Shown one piece after another: positions 1-12,718 of a stretch of 64,000 nucleotides of DNA (position 1 is the stretch's first letter; the number at the start of each line of letters is the position of its first letter). Location: positions 47,985,001-48,049,000 of the forward strand of contig CM074858.1 in NCBI GenBank assembly GCA_037501455.1, written 5' to 3'. The stretch is from Lantana camara. Taxonomy: Eukaryota; Streptophyta; Magnoliopsida; Lamiales; Verbenaceae. The notes under the pieces were generated by a model. The model worked only from the letters and a program-made list of their open reading frames with translations, ran no database searches and was not told the DNA's origin. The position numbers and the translations under genes are program-made.

Positions 1-208
1 TTGCATTAAGATATGTGACCTTCTTGAATTATGTGTCTAAAAAATTTTTACTTTCTTTTCATTAATTGTTGTTGTTCCATACTTTATGTGCGCTATTTGT
101 TCCATTTACGTGCCATAATGACTCACTAACCGCATGCATCGTACTTTAGGCTCCTCTGTGCATCATAGGTTAATATTTTACAACGATTAACCACTCTTCT
201 CAACGACT

Positions 209-1020
209 ATGGCCCCTAAGCTGAAATTGGGATCAAGTAGAGATGAAAGCTCTTCACGACCGTCGAATCATCACACTGATAATCAATCCACCAAGATGAA
301 GAGTAAAATGGCTAGATTGTTGGAAGAGATATTATATTCTTGCCGGGTGCGTCGTTTCCCTAAGAACAAATTCCACTCACCCATTGCGGAGGATCCAACC
401 ATAGTTATATAAACTGTTGGAGAAGGTTGGGCAGGTGTACTAGATGTGGTTCCTCCGAACACAAAGTCAATGTATGCCCTCGTATCTACCTAAGGAGACC
501 GAACGAATCCGAAAGAGTGACCCAATTTATGGATGAAATTAGGGAAGACCTTCGGGAATTGAAAACTGGGATAGAGTCTAAAGCTTGGATTGTGAGTACC
601 TGAGAAGCTCTTTAAGTTGAATCCAAGAAACTAAAAGAAAAGAGCCGAGTAGGAAGGATGTGATTGGGAAGTAGCTCGGGATCGGGATTAAAGAGGGACC
701 GAGAGGGCTCTCAAGTGGGATCGAAAGGAAAGAAGAAAACGAAGGAATCCTCATCCATGGAGCAACCGTCGTGTGCTCATTGTAGAAGAAATTCTCATAC
801 TTATGAGAATTGTTGGAAGATGTTGGGGCGATGCTACAGATATGGATCGCTGAAACACAAGTTAGAAGAATATGAACGACAAAGACCAAAGAGACTCCCG
901 GGAGGTAATTGCATCCATTGCACGAGCATCCATCCCACATTGTATTTTACACTTACTTGGAATGTGTGTTACATATTGCTATTTCCTGTTGCTTTCTTGC
1001 CTGAGTTGGTGATAACGTGA
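209..1020 (+). pseudogene. Degenerate gag with two zinc-knuckle modules
   Basis: A methionine start at 209 opens a 67-codon basic frame that shifts near 364 into a second frame, open to a TGA at 601. That second frame is interrupted again at 613 and 661 and then continues to 1020. Two nucleocapsid-like modules are visible. The first (about 382-470) has a CCHC pair in which the first cysteine is replaced. The second (772-880) has an intact C-x2-C-x4-H-x4-C knuckle, followed by one in which two cysteines have become tyrosine. The spacing resembles the gag knuckles of the chromovirus at 13825-18311. No capsid domain, protease or RT follows. This is a relic of the host element's gag, not a functional gene. 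Confidence 0.6.
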
Positions 1021-1195
1021 TGCATAGCATATGCAAATCTAACTCGACATACATGAGTTTAATGTTTTCATGATAGCCTGTAATTGAGAGAAGTCCCCCT
1101 TCGTGAGGGTGAAAATCGGGGTAAGAAGAAAGTGGTGATTTTAAAGATCCGGTTGAAGTCATATCAAGAAGTTGAGGGCTTAATCAAAGAGAGAA
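1021..1195 (+). other. Non-coding interior of the host element up to the insertion point
   Basis: Non-coding, purine-rich sequence that continues directly at 21513 once the element at 1196-21507 is removed. It ends with the left target-site duplication GAGAA (1191-1195), repeated at 21508-21512. Confidence 0.6.
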
Positions 1196-1343
1196 TGTAA
1201 CGCCCGAGCGCGAGACGTCACATCCCCCGCACTATGACCCGACCCGTATATGAAATGGATTTCCACACACGTGCCAAATCATAGCGAACGGGGAAATACA
1301 CACTCGCTAAGCCAGGAGGGACTAACCTATCACTTAAAACCCC

Positions 1344-1376
<33 letters not shown>

Positions 1377-2784
1377 CAGAGTAACAGAAAAGCGGAAGCA
1401 ATAATTCATATTCCATATATTGAGCTATATGCTCTAGGTACCAACATTTAAGTTCAAGGAAGGTCAATAGGTCTAATACAAAACATGTACGCTCCGTATT
1501 CATATACCATATCCAAAAATAGAATAAGATCATAAGATGTAAACATATGAGTGTAAAGAAAGAAAGGCTAGGCACTATGCAAGACTCTCCCAGACTTGTA
1601 TCCCGCCTAGCAACCCTTCCTGCAAAAAGAACTGAAACAACTCCGGGTTCAGTCTTAGACAGACTGGTGGGTATAAAAATAGGCATAATATCATAATATG
1701 GCGGAATTTAAGCACATACATGCAAGCTATGATCCTTATTCGAGGTTTTAGAATAATTTTCCCAAGTGGGAAGTAAAATACAACGAATAGGATTATAACA
1801 ATTCATTTCATTCATTAGGTCCTTTGTGGCCCGGCCAGAGGGCGTGCATTATCTCCAACCAACACCTCTTGTAATTCATTAATCATTCATTCATTCATTC
1901 ATTCGTTCATGTAATTCATTCTTTCGTACACATTCATTAGATCATTCATTCGATCATTCATAAACTCTTTCTTCCTCCGGTTTAGGGACGGGTCTGCAAG
2001 GCCTGAACCCTCATTCATTGGTGCTAGAGGGGTACATGAATCCCCAAAAGCTCGGCTCCCCTTCTTTCACTAATCTCCTAGTGAAGTCTAGGTTACCGTA
2101 ATTGATGGAACTAGTATATGTGGATTCCCGTCAGCCCAAGCTTCCCCGGTTCACCAAATACACTAAGTCTCGGGCCCCCATTCATTGTGAACATTCATTT
2201 CTCGCCAAAACTTTTGGTAGGATATTCAAATTAAAGGCTTTACATTAAAACATTGACTCGTTGAAAACTCGATATATATCTTTATATAGTTTTGGCCAAA
2301 ATCTTGCACATTAGGTGTTTTGGGTCATATCTTTAGCTAATAGAAGAAAAAACCCACCTGGTAGACAAAAGAACCCGACAAAGACCTCACTGCTCAACCT
2401 CGTCTCCCACTGGATCAATATCTGTGTGACAAAGGAAGTGTGAGACTCAATTATGACCACACTTGACGCTCGGCAATGCAATGACATGTTATGGAATGCT
2501 TGAAACATAAGAACATGTCCAAATATGCTCATGAATATCATGGAATTCAATTAAACACATAATTCACCAAGTTTCGTTCAATATACGATAAAATCGTATT
2601 CATTCACGTTCATAGCGTTCATAGCTTTCATACTTTTCATTCTAGTATTCATATAGTTCTTGGAATCATATATCGATCATAAAACATAACTTTTAAAAGA
2701 TTCACGTTGCATATAATGCACAAATACAAACCATAAATACAATACAAGCAATAAAAGAGGTTCCCCAAAGCTGCCAATTCAGAT

Positions 2785-2998
2785 GACACGACCGTGTTGA
2801 GTTTTCAAAGGCAATGGACACGGCCGTGTCCGAGGTTTAAAAAATAAAATTCCCAAGTCGAGGGCTTGACACGACCGTGTTGAGTTTTCAAAGCATTTGG
2901 ACACGGCCGTGTCCGATTTTCTGAAAATATTTTTCACAAGTCGAGAGCTCAACACGACCATGTCCATTTTCAGTTCAAAGCTGACACGGCCATGTCAG
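2785..2998. repeat. Palindrome array in the chromovirus 3' LTR
   Basis: Six sites: 2785-2798, 2816-2831, 2868-2881, 2899-2914, 2951-2965 and 2981-2998. Two are perfect GGACACGGCCGTGTCC. Confidence 0.87.
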
Positions 2999-3109
2999 CT
3001 CGTCGTTTTGAAACGAAGCTCTGTTTCTCCGTGGGAAAAGCTTGGAGGAGTAGGGCAGCAACAAGGAAGCTCTTATTTACACTTAGACATGAATTCAAGC
3101 CACAAAATT

Positions 3110-5923
3110 TGTAACACCCGGAACGCCGAGATGCCACACCCCCACACTATAGCTCAGTCCACATACGAACTGGATGATCCGTACATGAACTAACACTATA
3201 GCGAACGGGTGAAAATAAAAACTCAAAAGCTAGGCGGGTACCCTCAATTAATACCAATAAACAATTCGGAGCAATAAAGGCGGAAGCAATAACATTCAAT
3301 ACTTATAGGTACCATATTTACATATTTACTAATAGATACCAACATTTACATATCAATACAATATCGTATCCAACATGAATAAGACATAATACAAAATATA
3401 TGAAGTATCAATACATGAACCAAAATATGAGGTGAAGTGCTAGACTTGAATAAAAGACAAGCTAGACTCTAATTCCCGCCTAGCTCGATCCTGCAAAACT
3501 GAAAAGTTGAGGCGTCAGTCCAACACGGACTGAGCGAGGGGTATAAATAAATATATGCGCAATTACCATGCAAGCTATAATCTCGGGTAAGATTTTATAA
3601 AAGAAGGCAATATAAGTTCAATAGAAAAGTAGGACTCGCTCGAGATTACAAGTAATCAATTTAATAATTCAATCACGATCAATTCAATACGTGGCCCGAC
3701 GAGTGAGGGCAAATCTCCAACCTTTCACCAAAAGTGTACAATCATTCAATTCATTAGTGAGTTAGGTGATCACACAAACAATTCCGTGCACAATTAGCAA
3801 TTTCAATCAATACATCCTTCTTCCTCCGGGTGATTGCGGGCTTGCAAGACCCAACCATCCAATCATGGTGTACGTCGGGAACATGACTCCCACGCAAGGG
3901 ATTTCTTCCTCCACCAAACCTCCTGGTGGATTCAGAGGTGATCCCAAAATGGTGAGGGTAGTGCAAGAGTTACCCGTCAGCCCTTGCTTCCCCGGTTGGC
4001 TCAATACACTACCCTCGGGGCCCAACGTGAACAATAGTTACTCGCCAAAACATTCAATCAATCAATCAATCAATCCGTTCAATTCATGAAATCCGTTGTA
4101 AATCAATAAGATTTGAAAACTATAAATATACATATACTTTTGGCCGAAACCACACGTAGGGTTGTAAGGGTTCTAAGTAGCTAGAATTTAAACCTCACCT
4201 GACGAGCGACGGGACAAGACAAAGATACAAGAAAGCGCTCAAACGATCCATGATCTCCGCCCTGGAGAAAAACTGGACAAGAAAGGGAATATGGGAACTC
4301 ATGAGACATGACTCAATATGAGACCAAGTATGACGCACGGCAATGCTCATGTAATTTAAATAAAATAAGTAATCAATTAACACTAAGCATGTATAAACAC
4401 CAATTAACACCTAAGAGGTGAAATTACTAACTAGAAATCATGTATTCATATTATTCAATTATTTCAAGTTCAATTCATATAAGGCATGGGGTCAACTAAT
4501 AACGTTTGAGCAATTAAGTACCAAGAAGTGTCAAGTAGGAGCATAATTATCAATTAATCAAGTATATATATCATATAATTCACATATGGGAGCCAAGAGA
4601 GTGAAAGGAATGCAATAAGAAAGGTTTTGGTGAAGTTTGGCAAAACCCGACAATTTTAGGAAATGCACACGCTGTAGGAAAACTGGAATATATTTAATTC
4701 TAGAAGTGGGAATTGAGTTATGTTTATTGGGAATGAAACTAGACACAAAGACCTTTCCGAGGATATACGTCTCGTTTTCTAGTTCAAAGTGAGGAGAAAG
4801 TTGGATGATTGCAGTTTGTCGGTAAAGCAGCAACACCAAAAAGAATTGATAATATCTTACAAATGGGAAGAGATATTGAGGTGATTCCAATTGGAGGTTG
4901 TTCTAGACTTCAAGAGATTTCCGTAGCTTCAAAAATCAGGTCATTTGGACTTTGTACGAAGTCTGCACAGCCGTGTCAATATTGGCCTGGAAACTGACAC
5001 GACCGTGTCGGATTAAAAAAAAATTCAAACTCGAGGGTCTGACACGGCCGTGTTGGAAATGAACTAGGGTTCGACACGGCCGTGTTGGGTTATCTTCTCC
5101 GAAAAAGAGCAGCAAAGAAGCAGGGGTTCGACGGGAAATGGTCCAAAATCACCCCCAACCTCATTCCAACCAATTAATACACCAAAATGCATCAAATTAC
5201 ACATATATAACATATTAGCATCAATTTAAATCGTATATAAGCACGTTGGGAGCAAGTTATCGTGTTTAGGAACTATTCATCAAGTCACTATATCCATGGA
5301 ATCAAGCAAGAAAAAGGAAAATCAATTGGTGGAAACAAAGTACACGAAGAGAGGAACACATTGCTTACCTTGAATCGTTGATCGAACGGTTGGATCTTGC
5401 GAAACCCGAGTTAGAAGTCATGAGGCCAAAGTGGGGTTGTTCTTCTCTTTCTCTTCCTTGCTTGGTTGAACGTGGAAATGGGGAAAAGAGGAAAGGGCTT
5501 GGCCCTTTTCACTAGGCCGAGACACGGGTAGGGTCGAACGGGTAGGGTCAAACGGTATCCGGTCCACACGGATCGGATTTAAAATGGTTGGACAATCAAA
5601 TGGTTTAAGAAATTAAATGATTAGTCCATTGAATCCGAATTATTGAAACGAACTCAATGTTAAGGTTAGGATTCGAATCCGAATCCCCAGGCTTAAAATA
5701 GCCATGAACGGCCCAAACACCCTAATTTCAAATTAGGTCCCTAATTGCAAATATTGGACAATATAGGCCAAGTACATTTTAAATAAATTCTAAGGCGCAC
5801 ATTATTAAAATAAACTTACACGTTGACACTTAAAACATGCGTATTCACATAAATCACAGAAGTACAGAATAAAACTCTCCCGTGAACCCTTACCTGGTAG
5901 TCTTGAAAACACGGGGCGTTACA
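3110..5923 (-). repeat. 3' LTR of the nested LARD
   Basis: 2814 bp, ends TGTAACACCC and GGGCGTTACA. On the minus strand: donor CAAG|GTAAGC at 5369/5368; palindromes at 4965-5086; acceptor CAG at 4275-4273; middle block 4272-4199 ending CAG|GTGAGG; stem-loop arms 4007-4016 and 3954-3963; hairpin 3516-3532; TTTTCAG ending at 3499 and TTGCAG ending at 3491; then the GCTAGGCGGGA block. Confidence 0.9.
4965..5086. repeat. Palindrome array in the nested LARD 3' LTR
   Basis: Four sites: 4965-4977, 4996-5009, 5041-5054 and 5073-5086, of the GACACGGCCGTGTC type. The matching array in the 5' LTR lies between 11760 and 11882. Confidence 0.85.
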
Positions 5924-5938
5924 ACCTCTCCCCCTTAA
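5924..5938 (-). other. Polypurine tract of the nested LARD
   Basis: Minus strand TTAAGGGGGAGAGGT, ending at the 3' LTR boundary. Nearly identical to the tract of the enclosing chromovirus. Confidence 0.87.
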
Positions 5939-8900
5939 GAAGGACCTGTCCTAAGGTCCACTGCCTCGAGTTCTGGACTCTAAGCCAAACTCTCCAGTGT
6001 TCATCCCACATGGGGGTAGCTACTCCCCAATAGGAATTAGTTCCGAAAAGGTCTTCAAGCAATAGGGGTCTTGATGTCCTCGAACTTAATCCGGTGTTAA
6101 TCAAGTAGCCCGGTTAGACTCGTACAACAAGAGGGTCCGAAGGATTCAACTCTCATCGTTTAAGTCCGTTACGACCTAACTTTTGGGGTTCGGTTTGAAA
6201 ACGAGCATGGTCTCTTAGACAACCACTAGCTCACAACCATGAACCTAACCGAATTCTTCAATGCTTCCAAGCTAGGCTCGATGTTGAGATAATCCAACCA
6301 TCCTCGATCCAGTACTCCGGTGTCGCTGAGAGCTTAGATCCACGACTTCCTACGACCCTCATCTCACCGGAAAGCCTGACCCTCACGAAACTAAGCATGC
6401 CATCAGAGGCAAACCAACTAACAACATGCAAAACTCACGCACACGACATGCATAAAGAAACAGTTTTCAGGCACATGCAATCACTAACGGGAAATATAAT
6501 AATAAATATGATGTGTGCAGGAATATGTTATGAATGTTTTAATGTACCGTGCACCGGAGAATGAAATTGGTGATGATGGTTTGTTTGTATACACACGCAA
6601 TACCCTTGATTGAATTATTCCCCAACTTTTTTTTTTTTTAATCCTTTTGTGTGCACACAAATTCTTTCTCATGCCATTAGCACTTGCCCAATTTTTAATT
6701 GATCCCATCATCCGAAACTGAGTCTTGATTACCTTTCTCAAGTTCTTGAGTGTTTACTTGGTCTTGATCCATTTAACTTTTTTTCCTAGGGAGTTGCAAT
6801 TGTACCACTAAGGGGTGCCAAGTTGTTCGAACCACTCTTTTAGGAGCTTGAATTTTACAATTTCCAATTCTCAACGACAAGTTGTATTCCACCAACTCAG
6901 ATGCTCGAGCTAAATTCTCATCAACTCAATTTATAGTTTATTACCTTGAAAAGTACCTTTGAGTCATCATGGAGGATGACTGACAACCTGAAAACCCAAC
7001 TTGTTTATGGTGTAACACCTCGCAAATAATTCCTCTCTCTTCATTCCCGTAACCCATATCCGGTCTTCACTCGATTCCATCTTTCAAATACTCAATTCTT
7101 GATTACCACTTCGCGTTCCTCCACAACGTATCCTCTAATTCCTTGAGTGGGTCATTGAATTGACACTCTCAATTCAATCTCCCTGGTGACTTTTCGTTGT
7201 CGAACTCTCATGTTCGAGTTAGCCTTCATATGGCCTAGTTTACCATCCCAAATTCAAAGATAATCTCGGTTCCTCAGGAAAGAATGATTGATGAACCAAA
7301 ATGCCATCTTATATGTGTTACTTCTCATCTTGTAGATTCATACCTCATTGCCCGGTTGAAATGACTCGCTGTCGCCATCTTGAAATATGATAATTTGGTC
7401 GGGCTCTCTCTTTTTACCCGACATTTTCTTTACCCTGTTCTTCAATGTTCTTGATAGCTTTATCATTCTTGGTACCTAAATTATGTCATTCAATGCTCCA
7501 ACTTTTAATTCTTGGAAGGTTAAGTTTGTACCCGTCTAAGAAAGAACCAATCCATAACTTTGAAGTCATTTTCCGATCAACTCTCCCCCTTAAGAATACT
7601 ATTCTTATCCGTTGGCTCGTAACATCACTTCTTACTTTAGAGATTCTTGACTTCTTCAACTCAGCTTCCTTGATATAGACGGTTCCAATCTAGCTATTGT
7701 CCGAAAATTTTATCTCACATTTATCTTTGAAGCGATTGGTAGGAATAACGACCCATTTCTTCCATTCCAACTCCCGACTACTTTTCTCAACCTCTCATTG
7801 ACTCTTTCCCTTTTGGTACATACCTAGCAACCCAATTATTTTTCCTTCTCACAATTCAATTATGCCTCAGTTGAAGTAAGACTTGATAAGTGAGGTGGGG
7901 AGAGTTCCTATCAAGTAAGCACTTAACAATGCATGTCGGGTTAATATGCCAATACACGTATCACATTTGTAAGTAATAAAATGCATCATGTTGGAACAAA
8001 TACATTAATTAAAGTAACACATGTAAATAAAGAAACTTAAGTAATTCGAAGCAATGTATGATGCACGTGCTCATGTATGCGTTGAACCTGTCATCGTAGT
8101 TACATTCTTTAGCTTGGCACTCGTTCCCTATTTGTTGAAGTACAAGATTGCTCGAATTTGTTGATCATCTCTTGTTACCCACTGTCTTCCAATTCTTCCA
8201 AATCCTTAACATCAACTTGTGCATCTCTATCACTCGAGGCTTGGAATTTCTTGAATTCGATTCCTTTCCCAAGTATTCCTTCCAAAGTATCGATTTCTAA
8301 GTATTGCTCGAGCCTTCACCTTAAATGTCTTCTTAATCAAAGTTTCCTTGCATCAACTCACATAAAGTTGTAATCAAAGTTATGATTATTGAGCTCCAAT
8401 ACTTCTACTTCCATGAAATTGATACTTTGCCTTCTTTATCGATTCCATCATTCTCCATATATTCCAATTCAGCCACACAACCTGACAATTTAGCTTAGAT
8501 ATCGAAAATAGACTCAATCCGACCGGAGTTAGAATCTTTAGTATCTTGACTTTCCATGAACTTGAACCCACTACATTGATCGATCCTCTATATTCCCTCC
8601 TATCTGACCTCTTCCTTAAACCAAAAACCAACATGTCTCGATTCATCTAAACTTAAATCCCAAATTTTGACCTTGACCCGAATCATTTAAGTTACTTTCC
8701 TCCCACAACTTGATTTTAGTTCCAACTAGTAGAAAATCCTCAATTTGCTTGAAAATCCGAACCTTAAGTCCCTAGTACCCTCAAGGCCTTCTTGTGCATA
8801 GAGACCTTGAATCTTAAAATAATTTAAAGATTTTCTTCACTTTGCTCTTAAATGAAATGATCCTACGGATTCCAGTTGAAAAGACTTTTGCAATATAGGC

Positions 8901-9533
8901 GTGTGAGTGTTGATCATGCAAATTGTAGACCTCACACCCTATCACTATCTCGTTAAATATCTACCAACTTCATTAGAACTTGTAAGGTACTCCCACCTTT
9001 GGTCCTTCTATTCCCGGTCTTATCACTTGAAGTATAACCCAATTAGAGCAATCCATGACTCTTGAATTCTTGTATGAAGTTCCCCGGTGCATTCCTTACA
9101 ACTTCAAAGCAAATGGAAGGAGCTTGCAATAAATCGAGGTTGTCACAGAAATTGGCCGTGGGTTGACATGATCTTTATAGCCTATAATCACAACTTGTCT
9201 CAATTATAAATGCATGGGCTTAGTGAGTGCATATGACACATAATTAACATTTAAACACACATTTATGCAAAATACAGTAATTAATTCAACTAAGTTAAAG
9301 TAAAACACATTAAACATATAATTTCCAAGCCATAGAAGGTCAATTAATCATCAAGTAGTAACATAAATCAATACCATGCACAAGTCATCAAGTAGCTCAA
9401 GGATGTTCAAATAAATTCAAATAAGTTCAAGTAGTTCCAATTAAGACGCAAGACTCTCAAATTATCAATTAATCCTATGCCGTTCAACTTAGACTCGACA
9501 CGACACGACACTAGAACCGCGGTTTTGCAACCG
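5939..9533 (-). other. Non-coding interior of the nested LARD
   Basis: About 3.6 kb with only short, scattered frames and no protein motif I recognise. A block at 8059-8099 (minus-strand core AGCACGTGCATCA) is shared in the same relative place with the interiors at 62098-62136 and 25987-26022. The post-primer-site region also resembles the element at 60781. Confidence 0.75.
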
Positions 9534-9546
9534 GGCTCTGATACCA
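9534..9546 (-). other. Primer-binding site (initiator tRNA-Met) of the nested LARD
   Basis: Minus strand TGGTATCAGAGCC, 7 bp from the 5' LTR. A hairpin with a GCAA tetraloop lies immediately downstream (9517-9535). Confidence 0.92.
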
Positions 9547-9553
9547 CCTAAGA

Positions 9554-12500
9554 TGTAACACCCGGAATGCCGAGATGCCACACCCCCGCACTATAGCTCA
9601 GTCCACATACGAAATGGATGATCTGTACATGAACCAAAACTATAGCGAACGGGTGACAATAAAAACTCAAAAGCTAGGCGGGTACCCTCAATTAATACCA
9701 ATAAACAATTCAGAGCAATAAAAGCGGAAGCAATAACATTCAATACTTATAGGTACCATATTTACATATTTACTAATAGATACCAACATTTACATATCAA
9801 TACAATATCGTATCCAACATGAATAAGGCATAATACAAAATATAAGAAGTATCAATACATGAACCAAAATATGAGGTGAAGTGCTAGACTCGAATAAAAG
9901 ACAAGCTAGACTCTAATTCCCGCCTAGCTCGATCCTGCAAAACTGAAAAGTTGAGGGGTCAGTCCAACACGGACTGAGCGAGGGGTATAAATAAATATAT
10001 GCGCAATTACCATGCAAGCTATAATCTCGAGTAAGATTTTATAAAAGAAGGTAATATAAGTTCAATAGAAAAGTAGGACTCGCTCGAGATTACAACTAAT
10101 CAATTTGATAATTCAATCACGATCAATTCAGTACGTGGCCCGACGAGTGAGGGCAAATCTCCAACCTTTCACCAAAAGTGTACAATCATTCAATTCATTA
10201 GTGAGTTAGGTGATCACACAAACAATTCCGTGCACAATTAGCAATTTCAATCAATACATCCTTCTTCCTCCGGGTGATTACGGGCTTGCAAGACCCAACC
10301 ATCCAATCATGGTGTACGTCGGGAACATGACTCCCACGCACGGGATTTCTTCCTCCACCAAACCTCCTGGTGGATTTAGAGGTGATCCCAAAATGGTGAG
10401 GGTAGTGCAAGAGTTACCCGTCAGCCCTTGCTTCCCCGGTTGGCTCAATACACTACCCTTGGGCCCCAACGTGAACAATAGTTACTCGCCAAAACATTCA
10501 ATCAATCAATCAATCAATCCGTTCAATTCATGAAATCCGTTGTAAATCAATAAGATTTGAAAACTATAAATATACATATACTTTTGGCCGAAACCACACG
10601 TAGGGTTGTAAGGGTTCTAAGTAGCTAGAATTTAAACCTCACTTGACGAGCGACGGGACAAGACAAAGATACAAGAAAGCGCTCAAACGATCCATGATCT
10701 CCGCCCTGGAGAAAAACTGGACAAGAAAGGGAATATGGGAACTCATGAGACATGACTCAATATGAGACCAAGTATGACGCACGGCAATGCTCATGTAATT
10801 TAAATAGGGAAAAAAAGTTTGAACATCCTGAACTATCACACATTTTGGACTTTGCAACCTGAACTAAAAAACGTCTCCGGCTGCAACCTGAACTACTTAA
10901 AATTCTCACTTAGCATCCTCAGTGTAAAAATCTGGCCACATGTACTGACGTGTCACCCGTTCGAGATGTCCACGTCAGTGCCTCCGGTGACAACAGTGGC
11001 CGGATTTTACACTGAGGATGCAAAGTGAGAATTTTAAGTAGTTCAGGTTGCAACCGGAGACGTTTTTTAGTTCAGGTTGCAAAGTCCAAAATGCGTGATA
11101 GTTTAGGATGTTCAAAATTTTTATCCCATTTAAATAAAATCAAGCAATCAATTAACACTAAGCATGTATAAACACCAATTAACACCTAAGAGGTGAAATT
11201 ACTAACAAGAAATCATGTATTCATATTATTCAATTATTTCAAGTTCAATTCATATAAGTCATGGGGTCAACTAATAACGTTTGAGCAATTAAGTACCAAG
11301 AAGTGTCAAGTAGGAGCATAATTATCAATTAATCAAGTATATATATCATATAATTCACATATGGGAGCCAAGAGAATGAAAGGAATGCAATAAGAAAGGT
11401 TTTGGTGAAGTTTGGCAAAACCCGACAATTTTAGGAAATGCACACGCTGTAGGAAAACTGGAATATATTTAATTCTAGAAGTTGGAATTGAGTTATGTTT
11501 ATTGGGAATGAAACTAGACACAAAGACCTTTCCGAGGATATATGGCTCGTTTTCTAGTTCAAAGTGAGGAGAAAATGGCGTAAGCTTGAAGTTGGATGAT
11601 TGATTGCAGTTTGTCGGTAAAGCAACGACACCAAAAATAATTGATAATATCTTACAAATGGGAAGAGATATTGAGGTGATTCCAATTGGAGGTTGTTTTA
11701 GACTTCAAGAGATTTCCGTAGCTTAAAAATTCAGGTCATTTGGAATTCGGACGAAGTCTGCACGGCCGTGTCAATATTGGCCTGGAAACTGACACAACCG
11801 TGTCAGATTAAAAAAAAATTCAAACTCGAGGGTCTGACACGGCCGTGTTGGAAATGAACTAGGGTTCGACACGGCCGTGTTGGGTCATCTTCTCCGAAAA
11901 AGAGCAGCAAAGAAGTAGGGGTTCGACGGGAAATGGTCCAAAATCACCCCCAACCTCATTCCAACCAATTAATACACCAAAATGCATCAAATTACACATA
12001 TATAACATATTAGCATCAATTTAAATCGTATATAAGCACGTTGGGAGCAAGTTATCGTGTTTAGGCACTATTCATCAAGTCACCATATCCATGGAATCAA
12101 GCAAGAAAAAGGAAAATCAATTGGTAGAAACAAAGTACACGAAGAGAGGAACACATTGCTTACCTTGAATCGTTGATCGAATGGTTGGATCTTGCGAAAC
12201 CCGAGTTAGAAGTCATGAGGCCAAAGTGGGGTTGTTCTTCTCTTTCTCTTCCTTGCTTGGTTGAACGTGGAAATGGGGAAAAGAGGAAAGGGCTTGGCCC
12301 TTTTCAGTAGGCCGAGACACGGGTAGGGTCGAACGGGTAGGGTCAAACGGTATCCGGTCCACACGGATCGGATTTAAAATGGTTGGACAATCAAATGGTT
12401 TAAGAAATTAAATGATTAGTCCATTGAATCCGAATTATTGAAACAAACTCAATGTTAAGGTTAGGATTCGAATCCGAATCCCCGGGCTTAAAATAGCCAT

Positions 12501-12718
12501 GAACGGCCCAAACACCCTAATTTCATATTAGATCCCTAATTGCAAATATTGGATAATTGAGTCCAAGTACATTTTAAATAAATTCTAAGGCGCACATTAT
12601 TAAAATAAACTTACACGTTGACACTTAAAACATGCGTATTCACATAAATCACAGAAGTACAGAATAAAACTCTCCCGTGAAGCCTTACCTGGTAGTCTTG
12701 AAAACACGGGGCGTTACA
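9554..12718 (-). repeat. 5' LTR of the nested LARD (contains a MITE)
   Basis: 3165 bp including the 321-bp MITE and its 9-bp duplication; about 2835 bp without them. It carries palindromes between 11760 and 11882, the acceptor hairpin at 9960-9976, the intron-2 stem-loop near 10393-10456, and the U5 block at its left end. Confidence 0.9.
10807..11127. mobile_element. Mutator-type MITE (321 bp)
   Basis: Absent from the otherwise matching LTR at 4340-4380. It begins GGGAAAAAAAG and ends TTTTTATCCC, with imperfect terminal inverted repeats of about 110 bp. A perfect 9-bp duplication ATTTAAATA flanks it (10798-10806 and 11128-11136). Long TIRs plus a 9-bp TSD indicate a MULE-derived non-autonomous element. 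Confidence 0.88.

Larger units (their letters stand above)
3110..12718 (-). mobile_element. LARD-like non-autonomous LTR retrotransposon, nested in the chromovirus LTR
   Basis: Two long LTRs (3110-5923 and 9554-12718), polypurine tract at 5924-5938 and primer-binding site at 9534-9546 define a minus-strand element. Its 3.6-kb interior holds no long reading frame on either strand and no recognisable gag-pol motif. LTR size and non-coding interior fit the LARD class. The 5-bp duplication is AAATT/AAACT. LTR divergence is roughly 2% by eye, leaving aside a MITE in the 5' LTR. It must have been mobilised by enzymes of a related autonomous element; the LTR signals it shares with the chromovirus make that group a plausible helper. 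Confidence 0.9.

Noticed and set aside
2785..2998. Spaced palindromes resembling a CRISPR array
   Set aside because: Eukaryotic LTR context, irregular spacing, mutated units and spacers that are LTR sequence shared with the sister LTR; no cas genes.
3766..4089. 107-codon frame, repeated at 10210-10533, with frames on the opposite strand
   Set aside because: It is conserved only because both copies are LTRs of one element; the region is the GC-rich stem-loop block in an intron-like segment and reads open on both strands.
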